64,000 nt of DNA from Micromonospora sp. NBC_00421 (GTDB lineage Bacteria; Actinomycetota; Actinomycetes; Mycobacteriales; Micromonosporaceae), in the NCBI RefSeq assembly GCF_036017915.1, contig NZ_CP107929.1, positions 4,468,001 to 4,532,000 on the forward strand, in the 5' to 3' direction. The notes below the pieces were generated by a model that saw nothing but the letters and a program-made list of their open reading frames with translations, was not told the DNA's origin and searched no databases. How positions within the stretch are numbered: position 1 is the stretch's first letter; every line of letters starts with the position of its first letter. A program made the position numbers and the translations under genes. Below, piece by piece: positions 50,549-58,001 of the stretch.

Positions 50549-50758
50549 TCACTCGGGCGGCTGACCGCCACCCCGGTGCTGATGCCGGTGCTGCGTGGTC
50601 TGCCCGCACTCGGGCCGCCGGCACCGCCACTGCCGGCCCATCTCCCAGCAGCCTGCCACCAGGCACGCACCCCACGCGGGGACCGTGTCCGGGCGCCCGG
50701 CCGGGCACGGCTCGGGGATTTCCGCCAGCCCGCCTGGCGTCCACCTGTACCGCTGCAC
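50549..50758 (-). CDS. Minus-strand Cys-rich small protein (69 aa)
   Basis: This ORF runs against the surrounding genes. Cys/His-bearing segments (EIPEPCPAGRPD, GACLVAGCWEMGRQWRCRRP, ECGQTTQHRHQH) suggest a zinc ribbon. The 236-base gap between plus-strand genes is otherwise empty, which favours a real gene. It would be a moron-like insertion in the lysis region. Confidence 0.45.
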   Translation of the reverse strand: MQRYRWTPGGLAEIPEPCPAGRPDTVPAWGACLVAGCWEMGRQWRCRRPECGQTTQHRHQHRGGGQPPE

Positions 50759-50780
50759 ACCCTCACCCTAGGAGCACCTC

Positions 50781-51422
50781 GTGAAGATCTTCGGACGTGA
50801 GCCGGCACTGTGGCTGGCTCTCATCGGCGCGGTCCTGACCTGGGCCGCCGGCCTCGGGCTCGACTTCCTCACCGCCGGCCAGGCGGTGGCGATCACCACC
50901 GCACTGACCGGCATCGTCATCGCCGTGACGACCCGGCCGATCGCGCCGGGCCTCTACGTCGCGGCCGTGGGCCTGATCGCCGCGCTGTTCGCCGAGTACG
51001 GCCTGCACTGGTCGGACGCGGCAGTCACCGGCCTGGGCGGGATCATCCTCGCCGGGTTCGCCCTGTTCGGCATCCGCCCGCAGGTGTCGCCGGCCAGCGA
51101 GCCGGCCCGGCGCAGCTACCCGGCATCCGTCGGTGGTGGCAGCGCTGCGGCCGTCATCGGCGCCCTGGCCATCATCGCCCTCGGGGTGGCCACCCTGCCG
51201 GCGTACGCCGCGGCCGGGCCGGGGCCGGCCCGGCCGGGTGAGCGGGCGGCCAAGCCGATCGCCACCGCCCCGTCGCCGTCGCAGCTACGGTGCACCACCG
51301 TGACGGAGGTGCCCGCCCAGATCCGCCTGGAGCGGTGCACGTCCGGCGGCGTGTTCGCCGGGTACCGGCCGTTCATGTGGGACGGTGTGACCGGTGGGTG
51401 GGTGCAGCTCGCCACCGCCTGA
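50781..51422 (+). CDS. Membrane protein, possible holin (213 aa)
   Basis: GTG 50781 after TAGGAGCACC. Residues 8-100 have three or four hydrophobic helices (WLALIGAVLTWAAGLGLDFL, GLYVAAVGLIAALFAEYGLH, GLGGIILAGFALFG). A second hydrophobic stretch occurs near 122-150 (SAAAVIGALAIIALGVATLP). The C-terminal 60 residues contain two Cys (LRCTTVTEVPAQIRLERCTS) and look extracytoplasmic. Transmembrane count fits class I holins plus an extra domain. Confidence 0.65.
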   Translation: MKIFGREPALWLALIGAVLTWAAGLGLDFLTAGQAVAITTALTGIVIAVTTRPIAPGLYVAAVGLIAALFAEYGLHWSDAAVTGLGGIILAGFALFGIRPQVSPASEPARRSYPASVGGGSAAAVIGALAIIALGVATLPAYAAAGPGPARPGERAAKPIATAPSPSQLRCTTVTEVPAQIRLERCTSGGVFAGYRPFMWDGVTGGWVQLATA

Positions 51423-51428
51423 CCAGCC

Positions 51429-51484
51429 CCAACGACAGCGCCCCCGTCTGGCCTCACGGCCGGGCGGGGGCGCTTCGTCGTTGG
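51429..51484. terminator. Convergent terminator
   Basis: Nested inverted repeats: CCAACGAC/GTCGTTGG outside, CGCCCCCG/CGGGGGCG inside, between a plus-strand stop (51422) and a minus-strand stop (51489). It serves both directions. Confidence 0.75.
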
Positions 51485-51488
51485 TCGC

Positions 51489-52085
51489 CTACAGCGACGC
51501 GGGGCGGGTTGCCTTGACCGCCACCCGCTGCCCGTCGTGCAGCTGCACCGCCTGCACCTCGGCATCGTCGGGCACCTCCCACGCGCCGAACGAGTATCCG
51601 ACCTGGCGCGGGTTGAGGCCCTCGTAGGCGTCCCTACCCTCGACCGGCGTCATCCCGTCCAAGGCTCTCCGGGCGACACCGCTAGACGCGAATTCGCCGG
51701 CCGACGTGATGAGCCGGGCAGTGTTCGCCCGGTACGACCCCGGCTCCATCCCGGTGTTCGTCACCTTCAGCTTCACCACGCACAGCCGGCTACCCGGGGC
51801 TGGCTTCGCGTCGGCACCGTCCAGGACCTTCGGCACCCGCAGCGCACACCGGGCCCACATCACGTCGACCGCCATCGTGGCGGCCGAGTCGATCGCCACA
51901 GTGGCCACGGTCGCCCCGAGCGGTGCTGGGGCCGGCTCAGTGGGGGTGGCCTCCGGCGTGACGTCCACGGTGGGCGCAACGCTCGTCGCCGACGGCGTGG
52001 GCGCGGCGGCCGGCTCGGGGTCGCCGCCGCAGCCGGCCAGCACGACGGCGGCCAGGGCGAGCGCGGTGAGATGGCGGGGGGTCAT
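51489..52085 (-). CDS. Prophage-encoded secreted lipoprotein (198 aa), likely moron
   Basis: ATG 52085 starts a signal peptide with lipobox (LAAVVLAGC), then a Pro/Thr/Ala-rich stalk (PAAAPTPSATSVAPTVDVTP). A globular domain with two Cys follows (WARCALRVPKVLDGADAKPA, RLCVVKLKVTNTGMEPGSYR), resembling DUF4352/TRF-like immunoglobulin folds of actinobacterial lipoproteins. It is transcribed opposite to the lysis genes, with its own terminator, typical of a lysogenic conversion gene. It may change the host surface or exclude related phages. Confidence 0.8.
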   Translation of the reverse strand: MTPRHLTALALAAVVLAGCGGDPEPAAAPTPSATSVAPTVDVTPEATPTEPAPAPLGATVATVAIDSAATMAVDVMWARCALRVPKVLDGADAKPAPGSRLCVVKLKVTNTGMEPGSYRANTARLITSAGEFASSGVARRALDGMTPVEGRDAYEGLNPRQVGYSFGAWEVPDDAEVQAVQLHDGQRVAVKATRPASL

Positions 52086-52144
52086 GCCGGGCACCGTACC
52101 GGCGGCCGTCCACGGTGCTGGGTGATCGTCGGGGATCTGACGGT

Positions 52145-52166
52145 GGGGGCCGGGTGGCTGGCCCCC
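52145..52166 (-). terminator. Hairpin after the 57-aa minus-strand gene
   Basis: GGGGGCC and GGCCCCC flank an 8-base loop just past the stop at 52175, in the direction of that gene. Confidence 0.55.
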
Positions 52167-52174
52167 GTCCCGGG

Positions 52175-52348
52175 TCAGCTGATGGGGTCGTAGCCGAGCT
52201 TGGCGACGATCCGGTTGTAGCGGCGGAGCGCACCGGCCCGGAGAGGACTCTCGGGGGTGAGGTGCTTGAACATTCGGGCGGCCCGTTCGGCGGCGGCGAT
52301 GAGGTTGAGTTCCTGCTCGGTGGCGCCGTTCTTGATGGTGACCTTCAT
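52175..52348 (-). CDS. Small protein under dual-operator control (57 aa)
   Basis: ATG 52348 (MKVTIKNGATEQELNLI) has AGGGAG 7 bases upstream. A longer in-frame start at 52387 would place codons inside the operator and promoter, so it is rejected. The protein is helical (AAAERAARMFKHLTPESPLR, then RYNRIVAKLGYDP). Family unknown. Its promoter has the best -35/-10 in the prophage and two 16-bp operators. Confidence 0.6.
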   Translation of the reverse strand: MKVTIKNGATEQELNLIAAAERAARMFKHLTPESPLRAGALRRYNRIVAKLGYDPIS

Positions 52349-52370
52349 GGCTGGCTCCCTCGCTAGTTCC

Positions 52371-52420
52371 TGTCTCAATTGAGACATTACCTAGACCGGG
52401 ATCGTGTGTCAAGTGAGACG
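52371..52420 (-). promoter_or_regulatory. Promoter A with paired 16-bp operators
   Basis: Reading leftward, TTGACA (52412-52407), 17 bases, TAATGT (52389-52384). Operators TGTCTCAATTGAGACA (52371-52386) and, reversed, CGTCTCACTTGACACA (52405-52420) are 34 bp apart and cover the -10 and -35. The first is a perfect palindrome. Confidence 0.8.
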
Positions 52421-52424
52421 CGAA

Positions 52425-52464
52425 GCGGCCCCAGCTACCTCCGCAAGGGGGTGGCTGGGGCCGC
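52425..52464 (-). terminator. Hairpin after the 73-aa minus-strand gene
   Basis: GCGGCCCCAGC and GCTGGGGCCGC pair perfectly, with further pairs inside. It lies between the stop at 52481 and promoter A, so it separates the two units. Confidence 0.65.
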
Positions 52465-52480
52465 TTTCTGCGTGTCGCCG

Positions 52481-52702
52481 TCAGGCGGGCCGGGGGCCGT
52501 ACTTCCTGTTCAGCGTGGCACGGCTGCGCCCGGTCTGCTCGCACAGCACGGTGTCGAGCACGCCCGCGTCGCGCGCCGCCTTGATGGCCTGCCAGGCACG
52601 CTCCTCGGCCTCGTCGGCGGTGCGTGCCGCCTTCACTGCTGCCGCAAGGAGGGCGCGTTGCTCGTCGGTGTGCTGCGTCTTGGGCCGAATCACGTCGGTC
52701 AC
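52481..52702 (-). CDS. Small helix-turn-helix protein (73 aa), candidate operator-binding regulator
   Basis: GTG 52702. The first part is helical and charged (ALLAAAVKAARTADEAEERA). The second part, DAGVLDTVLCEQTGRSRATL followed by NRKYG, has an HTH shape. It starts 11 bases from operator pair B. Being between both operator pairs makes it the simplest candidate for the protein that binds them, though the GntR proteins are also possible. Confidence 0.55.
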   Translation of the reverse strand: MTDVIRPKTQHTDEQRALLAAAVKAARTADEAEERAWQAIKAARDAGVLDTVLCEQTGRSRATLNRKYGPRPA

Positions 52703-52713
52703 GGTATCAGTCC

Positions 52714-52763
52714 TGTCTCAGTTGACACACGGGGATGGTGGGGTTAGCGTCTCACCAGAGACA
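52714..52763 (+). promoter_or_regulatory. Promoter B with paired 16-bp operators
   Basis: TTGACA (52722-52727), 17 bases, TAGCGT (52745-52750). Operators TGTCTCAGTTGACACA (52714-52729) and CGTCTCACCAGAGACA (52748-52763) are again 34 bp apart and cover both boxes, the mirror of promoter A. It drives the transfer operon to the right, with a leader of about 100 nt. Confidence 0.8.
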
Positions 52764-52857
52764 CGAACTCCGCAAGCCGCCCCAGAAACAGGGCGACCCC
52801 CGGGAGGCGACTGCAACGCCGACCGGGGGCCTTGATCGGACACGGGAGGTCCAACCC

Positions 52858-53043
52858 ATGAGCATCTTCCACCGCAAGGGCGCACCGCCGCAGCCCCCCG
52901 AGTACGACCCGGCGATCGGGACGGTCGCCTACGGCCAGGCCCGGACGGTCAACGACCCGCGCGCCACGTACGAGATGGCGCACCGGGTGCAGGACGCGAA
53001 GCTCGCCGGCATCGGCCGCCGCGTCGCCAAGACCAAGCGCTGA
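52858..53043 (+). CDS. First small protein of the transfer operon (61 aa)
   Basis: ATG 52858 has GGGAGG at good spacing. It is basic (MSIFHRKGAPPQPPEYDPAI, RVQDAKLAGIGRRVAKTKR). Small basic proteins of this kind begin transfer operons of actinomycete plasmids. No family is recognised. Confidence 0.55.
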   Translation: MSIFHRKGAPPQPPEYDPAIGTVAYGQARTVNDPRATYEMAHRVQDAKLAGIGRRVAKTKR

Positions 53044-53122
53044 CACCTCACGCCCGGCGGCGACTTCCCCTCGCCGCCGGGCCCCCTCAGCCTGCCCACC
53101 TCTCCCCGAGGAGTCCCCCGTC

Positions 53123-53275
53123 ATGGGTGCCCGAATCAACCGCCTGGTCCACCGCACCGTCGCCGTGTGCGCCGTGCTGGCGGCCCTGGCCTTCCACCAC
53201 AACCACGTGACGCAGCCGTGCGGCGCCGAGCTGGGTGCCGGCGGCATGTGCGTCTCGATCTCCCTGGAGTCCTGA
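53123..53275 (+). CDS. Small single-span membrane protein (50 aa)
   Basis: ATG 53123 follows CGAGGAGTC. Basic N-terminus, then a helix (HRTVAVCAVLAALAF) and a His/Cys-rich stretch (HHNHVTQPCGAELGAGGMCV). It overlaps the next start (TGATG). Function unknown. Confidence 0.5.
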   Translation: MGARINRLVHRTVAVCAVLAALAFHHNHVTQPCGAELGAGGMCVSISLES

Positions 53276-53469
53276 TGAACCACCTGCTGCTGATCCTGCT
53301 CGGCGGTCCCGTCGCCATCGGAGGCCCGCTGCTGGTGGCCCGCCGCCTGGTCGAGGGCCACGCCGACCAGGCGGCTGCCGCGATCCGCGCCCAGCACGGC
53401 GAGCCGACGCCCGCCCCGGCGCAGCGCCCGGCCACCACCATCCGCGCGAAGGAGCTGACCGCCCGATGA
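53275..53469 (+). CDS. Small membrane protein (64 aa)
   Basis: ATG 53275 in a TGATG overlap. One N-terminal helix (HLLLILLGGPVAIGGPLLVA) and a charged tail (GHADQAAAAIRAQHGEPTPA). Likely an Spd-type accessory; the family is not recognised. It overlaps the next gene by 4 bases. Confidence 0.5.
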   Translation: MNHLLLILLGGPVAIGGPLLVARRLVEGHADQAAAAIRAQHGEPTPAPAQRPATTIRAKELTAR

Positions 53470-53639
53470 CCGCCCACGAGCCGAAGCGCACCCGCAAGTC
53501 CCGGTCGACCAGCCCGGACCTCTTCAAGTCCTCCGATGGCCTCACCCGCTCGGCGAAGGCCGGCCGCACTTACTTCGTCAGCGAGCACCGGCCGTTCGGT
53601 GGCCAGCCGACGCAGCCGAAGAAGGGCGGCAAGCGGTGA
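53466..53639 (+). CDS. Small basic protein (57 aa)
   Basis: ATG 53466 overlaps the previous stop. Very basic (EPKRTRKSRSTSPDLFKS, GGQPTQPKKGGKR). It may bind DNA or fill a linker role in the transfer operon. It overlaps the SpdB-like gene by 4 bases. Confidence 0.5.
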   Translation: MTAHEPKRTRKSRSTSPDLFKSSDGLTRSAKAGRTYFVSEHRPFGGQPTQPKKGGKR

Positions 53640-54964
53640 GCCTTTTCCGACGTGCCGTCGACCCGGAGCTGGAGGCGGCCCGCATCGCCGCCCAGCGGGA
53701 GCAGGCCCGGTTCGAGCTGGAGCGTGCCCGTGTTGAGGCGCAGCTCGCCCGGGAGCAGCAGGAGGCGCAGGCGGAGTTCGCCCGCCGGCAGGCCATCGCC
53801 GACGAGCAGGAACGCCGCCGCCGCGACACCGTCCGCCGTGCGGAGCGGGCGGAGCGACGCGACCGCAACGCCAAGGCCCGTGCCGCGTTCGCCGCGAAGC
53901 TGCGCCCGGTCCTGCCGCTGCTGCTCATCAACGGGGGCGCGGCCTACGCCCAGGCCGCCTACGCCTACTCCGAGATCGCACCCGCCACGTGGAACGGGCC
54001 GTCTCGGGTGGCGTTCGCGGTGGCGTTCTCCGCCGCCCTGGAGTCCATCGCCGTGTACGTGCAGTGGCACGCCCACGACGCGCTCATGCTCAAGGCTCAC
54101 GGCACGGCGACGTCGCTGCGCCGCGCGTCGTGGGGTGTTGCCGGCCTGGTCGCCGCGATCAACTACGCGCACTTCGCCGGTGAGGGCGGTGCGCCCACGG
54201 CTGCGGCGGTGGCGTTCGCCCTGCTGTCGCTGCTGTCGCCGTGGCTGTGGGGGCTGCACACTCGCCGCGCCCAGCACGTGCAGCTGCTCGCCGAGGACGC
54301 GTCGCTGATCGACGAGAGCGGCGTCGACTTCTCCCCGCAGCGGATCCGCGCGTTCCCGATCCGGGCGTGGCAGGCGAAGCGGTGGAGCATCGACCACTAC
54401 GAGACGGACCCGCGCCGGGCGTGGGAGGGCTACAACGCCGAGCGGCTCGCGCGCCGGGCCGAGCGGGAGGATCGCAAGCGCCACGCTGCGGAGGACCGGC
54501 CGGTCCGGAAGGGCGGCCGGCTGCCGGTCGACGATGACCTGGACGTGGCGTTGGAGATCGCCGCCCCGACGGTCGACGAGCCGCCCGCGCCCGCCCCGGT
54601 GCCGATCGTCTACCGGCCACGGTGGCGGCCACCTACTGCGCGCCGGCCCCGCCGGATGGGCCGGCCGGCACCGGCCATCGCGGTAACCGTCGTGGCCCCC
54701 GAGCGCCCGGCGAGACCGGCCAAGGAACCGGCCAACGGTGGCCGCCCGGTGGCCGGTGGGAAGGCGGCCAAGGAACCGGCCAGCACTGAGCAGAAGGTGG
54801 CCGCCCTGATCGCAAAGAAACCGGCCATGACGCAAGCCGACGTGGCCGCCACCCTCCAGATCGGTGAGCGCACCGTCCGCCGCTACTGGCCCAAGCCGAC
54901 CGCCGCCGTCAACGGCCACAACCACCGCCAGACCACCTGGCCGCCCCGAAGGACGGAGAGCTGA
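53636..54964 (+). CDS. DUF2637 / SpdB-like membrane protein
   Basis: This 442-residue protein starts at GTG 53636. Residues 5-85 are a strongly charged coiled-coil (REQARFELERARVEAQLARE). Residues 90-215 hold four hydrophobic helices of DUF2637 (VLPLLLINGGAAYAQAAYAY, VAFAVAFSAALESIAVYVQW, WGVAGLVAAINYAHFAGEGG, VAFALLSLLSPWLWGLHTRR). The C-terminal part is basic and ends in an HTH (MTQADVAATLQIGERTVRRY). SpdB-type proteins help plasmid spread in Streptomyces mycelium together with TraB. Here it precedes the FtsK-type gene. Confidence 0.85.
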   Translation: MSLFRRAVDPELEAARIAAQREQARFELERARVEAQLAREQQEAQAEFARRQAIADEQERRRRDTVRRAERAERRDRNAKARAAFAAKLRPVLPLLLINGGAAYAQAAYAYSEIAPATWNGPSRVAFAVAFSAALESIAVYVQWHAHDALMLKAHGTATSLRRASWGVAGLVAAINYAHFAGEGGAPTAAAVAFALLSLLSPWLWGLHTRRAQHVQLLAEDASLIDESGVDFSPQRIRAFPIRAWQAKRWSIDHYETDPRRAWEGYNAERLARRAEREDRKRHAAEDRPVRKGGRLPVDDDLDVALEIAAPTVDEPPAPAPVPIVYRPRWRPPTARRPRRMGRPAPAIAVTVVAPERPARPAKEPANGGRPVAGGKAAKEPASTEQKVAALIAKKPAMTQADVAATLQIGERTVRRYWPKPTAAVNGHNHRQTTWPPRRTES

Positions 54965-54966
54965 CC

Positions 54967-55128
54967 ATGCCGAAGCAGACCGACATCCGACGCCTGGAGC
55001 GGGACCTGATCACCGCGAAGGGCGACCCGCAGAAGCACGCCGCGGTGCGCGACCAGATCCGGGCCGCCGGCCTGCCGCACCTCGCCGACGAGCTGGACCG
55101 CATCGCCGCCACCGACCCGCAGGACTGA
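54967..55128 (+). CDS. Small charged protein between SpdB-like and FtsK-like genes (53 aa)
   Basis: ATG 54967, 2 bases after the SpdB-like stop. Helical (TDIRRLERDLITAKGDPQKH, AAVRDQIRAAGLPHLADELD). It was too short for automatic ORF detection but fits tight operon spacing. Function unknown. Confidence 0.5.
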   Translation: MPKQTDIRRLERDLITAKGDPQKHAAVRDQIRAAGLPHLADELDRIAATDPQD

Positions 55129-55213
55129 CCGATTCGCGGTGCCCGGCCACCAGCGTCCAGCCCGGCCGGGCACCGCATCCCCACCCAGCAGCACCAGCCG
55201 CAAGGAGAGCACC

Positions 55214-57301
55214 ATGACCGACACCGCAGCACCCCTGGGGGAGGTACTCCCGTTCCCCCGCCAGCCCAGCATCGAGGCGGCCCCGACGGCGCCCGCGTCG
55301 CAGCCCACCCGCCCAGACCTGGTTGAGGGCGACGTCTACGCGCAGACGCCCGAAGGCGAGTGGGGTCCGGTGCTGCCCGACTGGGCGAAGTCCCGCATCG
55401 CCCTCGGCGGCCAGGTCCGCGCCGTCGGCCGGCGACTGTCGTACCGCTCCAGGTGGCACCTCGCACGCTCCCCGAAGTATGGGGTGCGGGTGGTGTTCCG
55501 CACGGTGCGCGGCGCCGGGCGGGGCGCGTACCGGTTCGGCCGGTGGATCACCGCCGGGGAGTACGCGAAGGTCATCGAGGACGCCACCCTGAACGCTCAG
55601 TGGACCGACGTCCGCGACAACACCCTGGAGCGCGGGAAAGTCGCCGTACGGCGAGTCAAGCGGCTCGGCTACAGCAGCGCCGGTGGAGCCTTCGCCCTCA
55701 CCATCACCACCGTCTTCGTCGGCCACGAGGTGCTCTACGGTCTCGGCGTGGTCCTCACCGCCGCCGCTACAGCCGCCGGATGGAAGGGGACTTCCGGCCC
55801 GGCGATCCTCGACTCGCCGCACCCGGACGCCACCCAGGACCTGAACATGCAGATCCTCAACGAGGCGTTTCGGGCCGCCGGGCTACTCAAGGGCGAGGTT
55901 GAGCTGCGCCGGGTCGCCCCGATCATGCGCGATGGGCGCGGCTGGGCTGCTGTGATCGACATGCCCCGAGGTGGGGGCAAGACGGCCGCCGACGCCATCG
56001 GCAAGCGCGACGTGCTCGCCGCCGAGCTGGGCGTCGACGAGATTCAGGTCCTGATGGGTCGGGTCCGCGCCAACTCCGGCGGGCACGCCGGCCGGCTGAA
56101 GATCTGGGTGGCCGACGACGACCCGTACCTTGGGCCGAACACCCCGTCGCCGCTGGCCAAGGCCGACCAGTGGAGCATCTGGGATCCGATCCCGTTCGGC
56201 CGCGACGCCCGCGGTGAGCGCGTCGAACTGTCCCTGCTGGAGCACAGCCTGTTCTTCGGTGGTCTGCCCGGTCGGGGTAAGTCGTCGGCCCAGCGCATCC
56301 CCAGCGCGGCCGGGATGCTCGACCCGTCGGTGCGGCACATGGTGGCCGACGGGAAGGGCGGCGCGGACTGGCGGGCCATGCGGGCCGTTGCGTACCGCCT
56401 GGTCCTCGGTGCCGAACCGGACGCCCTGGAGGCGTTCCTGGACATGCTCGGCGAAATCCTCGCCGACATGGAACGCCGGTTCGCGATCCTCGGGTCGCTG
56501 CCACCGAGCATCTGCCCGGACGGCAAGCTGACCCCACACATCAGCGCCAAGTACAAGCTGCCCGTCACCATGGTGACCGTCGACGAGCTGCAAGAGTTCC
56601 TGACCGCCATGGACAAGGACGACCGGGAGGAGGCGGTCAACCGGATGGCGCGGATCGTGCGGCGCGGTCGGGCCGCCGGCTACATCCCGAACTTCGCCAG
56701 CCAGCGACCCGACGCCGAGTCGGTGCCGACGAAGCTGCGGGAGGTCATCGACTACCGGTTCTGCACCCAGGTCACCGATAAGCCCAGCTCCGACATGGTC
56801 CTCGGCAAGGGCAAGGCCGCCATGGGCGCTGACGCATCGGTGCTGGAGGAGTACCACAAGGGCGTCGGGGTGCTTCTGACTGGCCCCGGCTCGTACGTGA
56901 CGGTGCGCTGCGACTACATCGACATGCCAGGCTTCCTGGAGATCGGCCAGCGGGGGCGTGAGCTGCGGCAGGCTGCCGGGACGCTGGAGGGTGACGCCGC
57001 CAGTGACGTGCTGGAGGCTGCCGACGACGCCGGGTATCGGGTGCCGCGGATCCTCGCCGACGTCCTGGACGTGATGCGGCACAGCGACCGAATGCACACG
57101 AGCGACGTGTTGGCCGGGCTGGTCAACGTCGATGAGGAGATGTACGGCTCGTACTCACCGGACCAGTTGGCCATCGAGCTGGCGGAGGCCGGCGTGAAGC
57201 GGTCCACGACGCAGGTGAAGATCGGCAGCGTCAACCGGAACGGCTGGTACAAGTCGGACCTGCTGGGTGCATTGCCGGTGGACTTTCTCAGCCAGCCGTA
57301 G
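55214..57301 (+). CDS. FtsK/SpoIIIE-type DNA translocase (TraB-like)
   Basis: A 695-residue protein from ATG 55214 (AAGGAGAGC upstream). Two membrane helices lie at about 152-192 (GGAFALTITTVFVGHEVLYG, LGVVLTAAATAAGW). The FtsK ATPase has Walker A GLPGRGKSS at about 350 and Walker B VTVDELQEF at about 455, with RRGRAAGYIPNFASQRPDAE between. A winged-helix-like end at about 620-690 (QLAIELAEAGVKRSTTQVKI) resembles the TraB DNA-recognition domain that reads clt repeats. Such proteins move double-stranded plasmid DNA between mycelial cells. Repeats at 57308-57450 directly follow. Confidence 0.88.
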   Translation: MTDTAAPLGEVLPFPRQPSIEAAPTAPASQPTRPDLVEGDVYAQTPEGEWGPVLPDWAKSRIALGGQVRAVGRRLSYRSRWHLARSPKYGVRVVFRTVRGAGRGAYRFGRWITAGEYAKVIEDATLNAQWTDVRDNTLERGKVAVRRVKRLGYSSAGGAFALTITTVFVGHEVLYGLGVVLTAAATAAGWKGTSGPAILDSPHPDATQDLNMQILNEAFRAAGLLKGEVELRRVAPIMRDGRGWAAVIDMPRGGGKTAADAIGKRDVLAAELGVDEIQVLMGRVRANSGGHAGRLKIWVADDDPYLGPNTPSPLAKADQWSIWDPIPFGRDARGERVELSLLEHSLFFGGLPGRGKSSAQRIPSAAGMLDPSVRHMVADGKGGADWRAMRAVAYRLVLGAEPDALEAFLDMLGEILADMERRFAILGSLPPSICPDGKLTPHISAKYKLPVTMVTVDELQEFLTAMDKDDREEAVNRMARIVRRGRAAGYIPNFASQRPDAESVPTKLREVIDYRFCTQVTDKPSSDMVLGKGKAAMGADASVLEEYHKGVGVLLTGPGSYVTVRCDYIDMPGFLEIGQRGRELRQAAGTLEGDAASDVLEAADDAGYRVPRILADVLDVMRHSDRMHTSDVLAGLVNVDEEMYGSYSPDQLAIELAEAGVKRSTTQVKIGSVNRNGWYKSDLLGALPVDFLSQP

Positions 57302-57307
57302 ACCCCA

Positions 57308-57450
57308 CCCCTCTACGATTCGTCTTTTTTGCCCCCATCCGGCCTTCCCTCTACCGGGGGGCCGGATGGGGCGGAAAGTAGACCACCCCTCTACCAGAGT
57401 AGGTAGAGGGGTAGGGCGCTCTGACCTGCGCTGTAGGCCCCGGTAGAGGG
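57308..57450. repeat. GGTAGAGGG repeat cluster, candidate transfer (clt) or origin site
   Basis: Copies of GTAGAGGG occur at 57309-57316 (reverse), 57346-57355 (reverse), 57386-57395 (reverse), 57402-57411 and 57442-57451. The middle pair forms a perfect 10-bp inverted repeat, CCCCTCTACC AGAGTA GGTAGAGGGG. A separate hairpin (GCCCCCATCCGGCC / GGCCGGATGGGGC) encloses the second copy. TraB-type translocases recognise 8-bp clt repeats of similar size placed next to traB in Streptomyces plasmids. Confidence 0.6.
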
Positions 57451-57502
57451 ATCGGCGCGGCAATCGACCCAACCCCCTTGAAACCCTCGTCTGGAGGCCC
57501 CC

Positions 57503-57757
57503 ATGCACGTCCTGTCGTCCGGCCCTCTGCCCCCTGGCACAGGGTCGGTAGTCCTGGTCGTTATCGGACTCACCGCCTTGTACATGGCCGAGTGCATGAT
57601 CTGGCCGAACGGCCGCTGCACCCGCTGTAAGGGGGGCGGGATCCACATGGGCCCTGACGAGCAGCACTGGCGCGACTGCCGGGCCTGCGAGGGCAGCGGC
57701 AAGCGTCGCCGGCTCGGGCGCCGCCTGATCGCCCTGATGGGCCGCCGACGCACCTGA
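57503..57757 (+). CDS. Small membrane protein with DnaJ-type zinc motif (84 aa)
   Basis: ATG 57503. One N-terminal helix (GSVVLVVIGLTALYMAECMI) and two CxxCxGxG-like motifs (CTRCKGGG and CRACEGSG), the DnaJ zinc-finger pattern, then a basic tail (KRRRLGRRLIALMGRRR). Proteins of this plan occur in AICEs and actinophages; function unknown. Confidence 0.65.
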   Translation: MHVLSSGPLPPGTGSVVLVVIGLTALYMAECMIWPNGRCTRCKGGGIHMGPDEQHWRDCRACEGSGKRRRLGRRLIALMGRRRT

Positions 57758-57815
57758 CCCCTTGACGCAGGGCAGCCCCCGACCGTGCTGGTCGGGGGCT
57801 GCCGCGCGTCCAGGG

Positions 57816-58001
57816 TCAGGGAGTCGGCACCGTCGGGCGCGGCCGGTGCAGCTGGTCGTGCGTCAGCAGCTGCCCGAACGCCTCGGCCCGCTCCCAGCAC
57901 CGGCGCGGCGTGCGGCAGACCGGGCAGAGGCCGCCCCGCTGCCGGTGCTCGTCCATCACCCGCCACCACCCGGCGACCTGCTCGTCGCTGGGCCCGGTCA
58001 C
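57816..58001 (-). CDS. Minus-strand small Cys protein (61 aa)
   Basis: GTG 58001 overlaps the stop of the upstream minus gene by 3 bases (coupled). It reads QVAGWWRVMDEHRQRGGLCP, VCRTPRRCWERAEAFGQLL. Three Cys suggest a small zinc site. The two-gene minus unit lies between FtsK-like and GntR genes. Function unknown. Confidence 0.5.
   Translation of the reverse strand: MTGPSDEQVAGWWRVMDEHRQRGGLCPVCRTPRRCWERAEAFGQLLTHDQLHRPRPTVPTP

Noticed and set aside
50432..50800. Plus-strand 122-residue ORF in the lysis region
   Set aside because: Starts inside the previous gene and overlaps the next start; Pro/Arg-rich shadow of the minus-strand ORF.
57331..57373. GCCCCCATCCGGCC hairpin with a neighbouring T run as an intrinsic terminator
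   Set aside because: The T run lies on the wrong side for the plus strand and gives A on the minus strand transcript, so it is not a standard terminator; kept as part of the repeat cluster.
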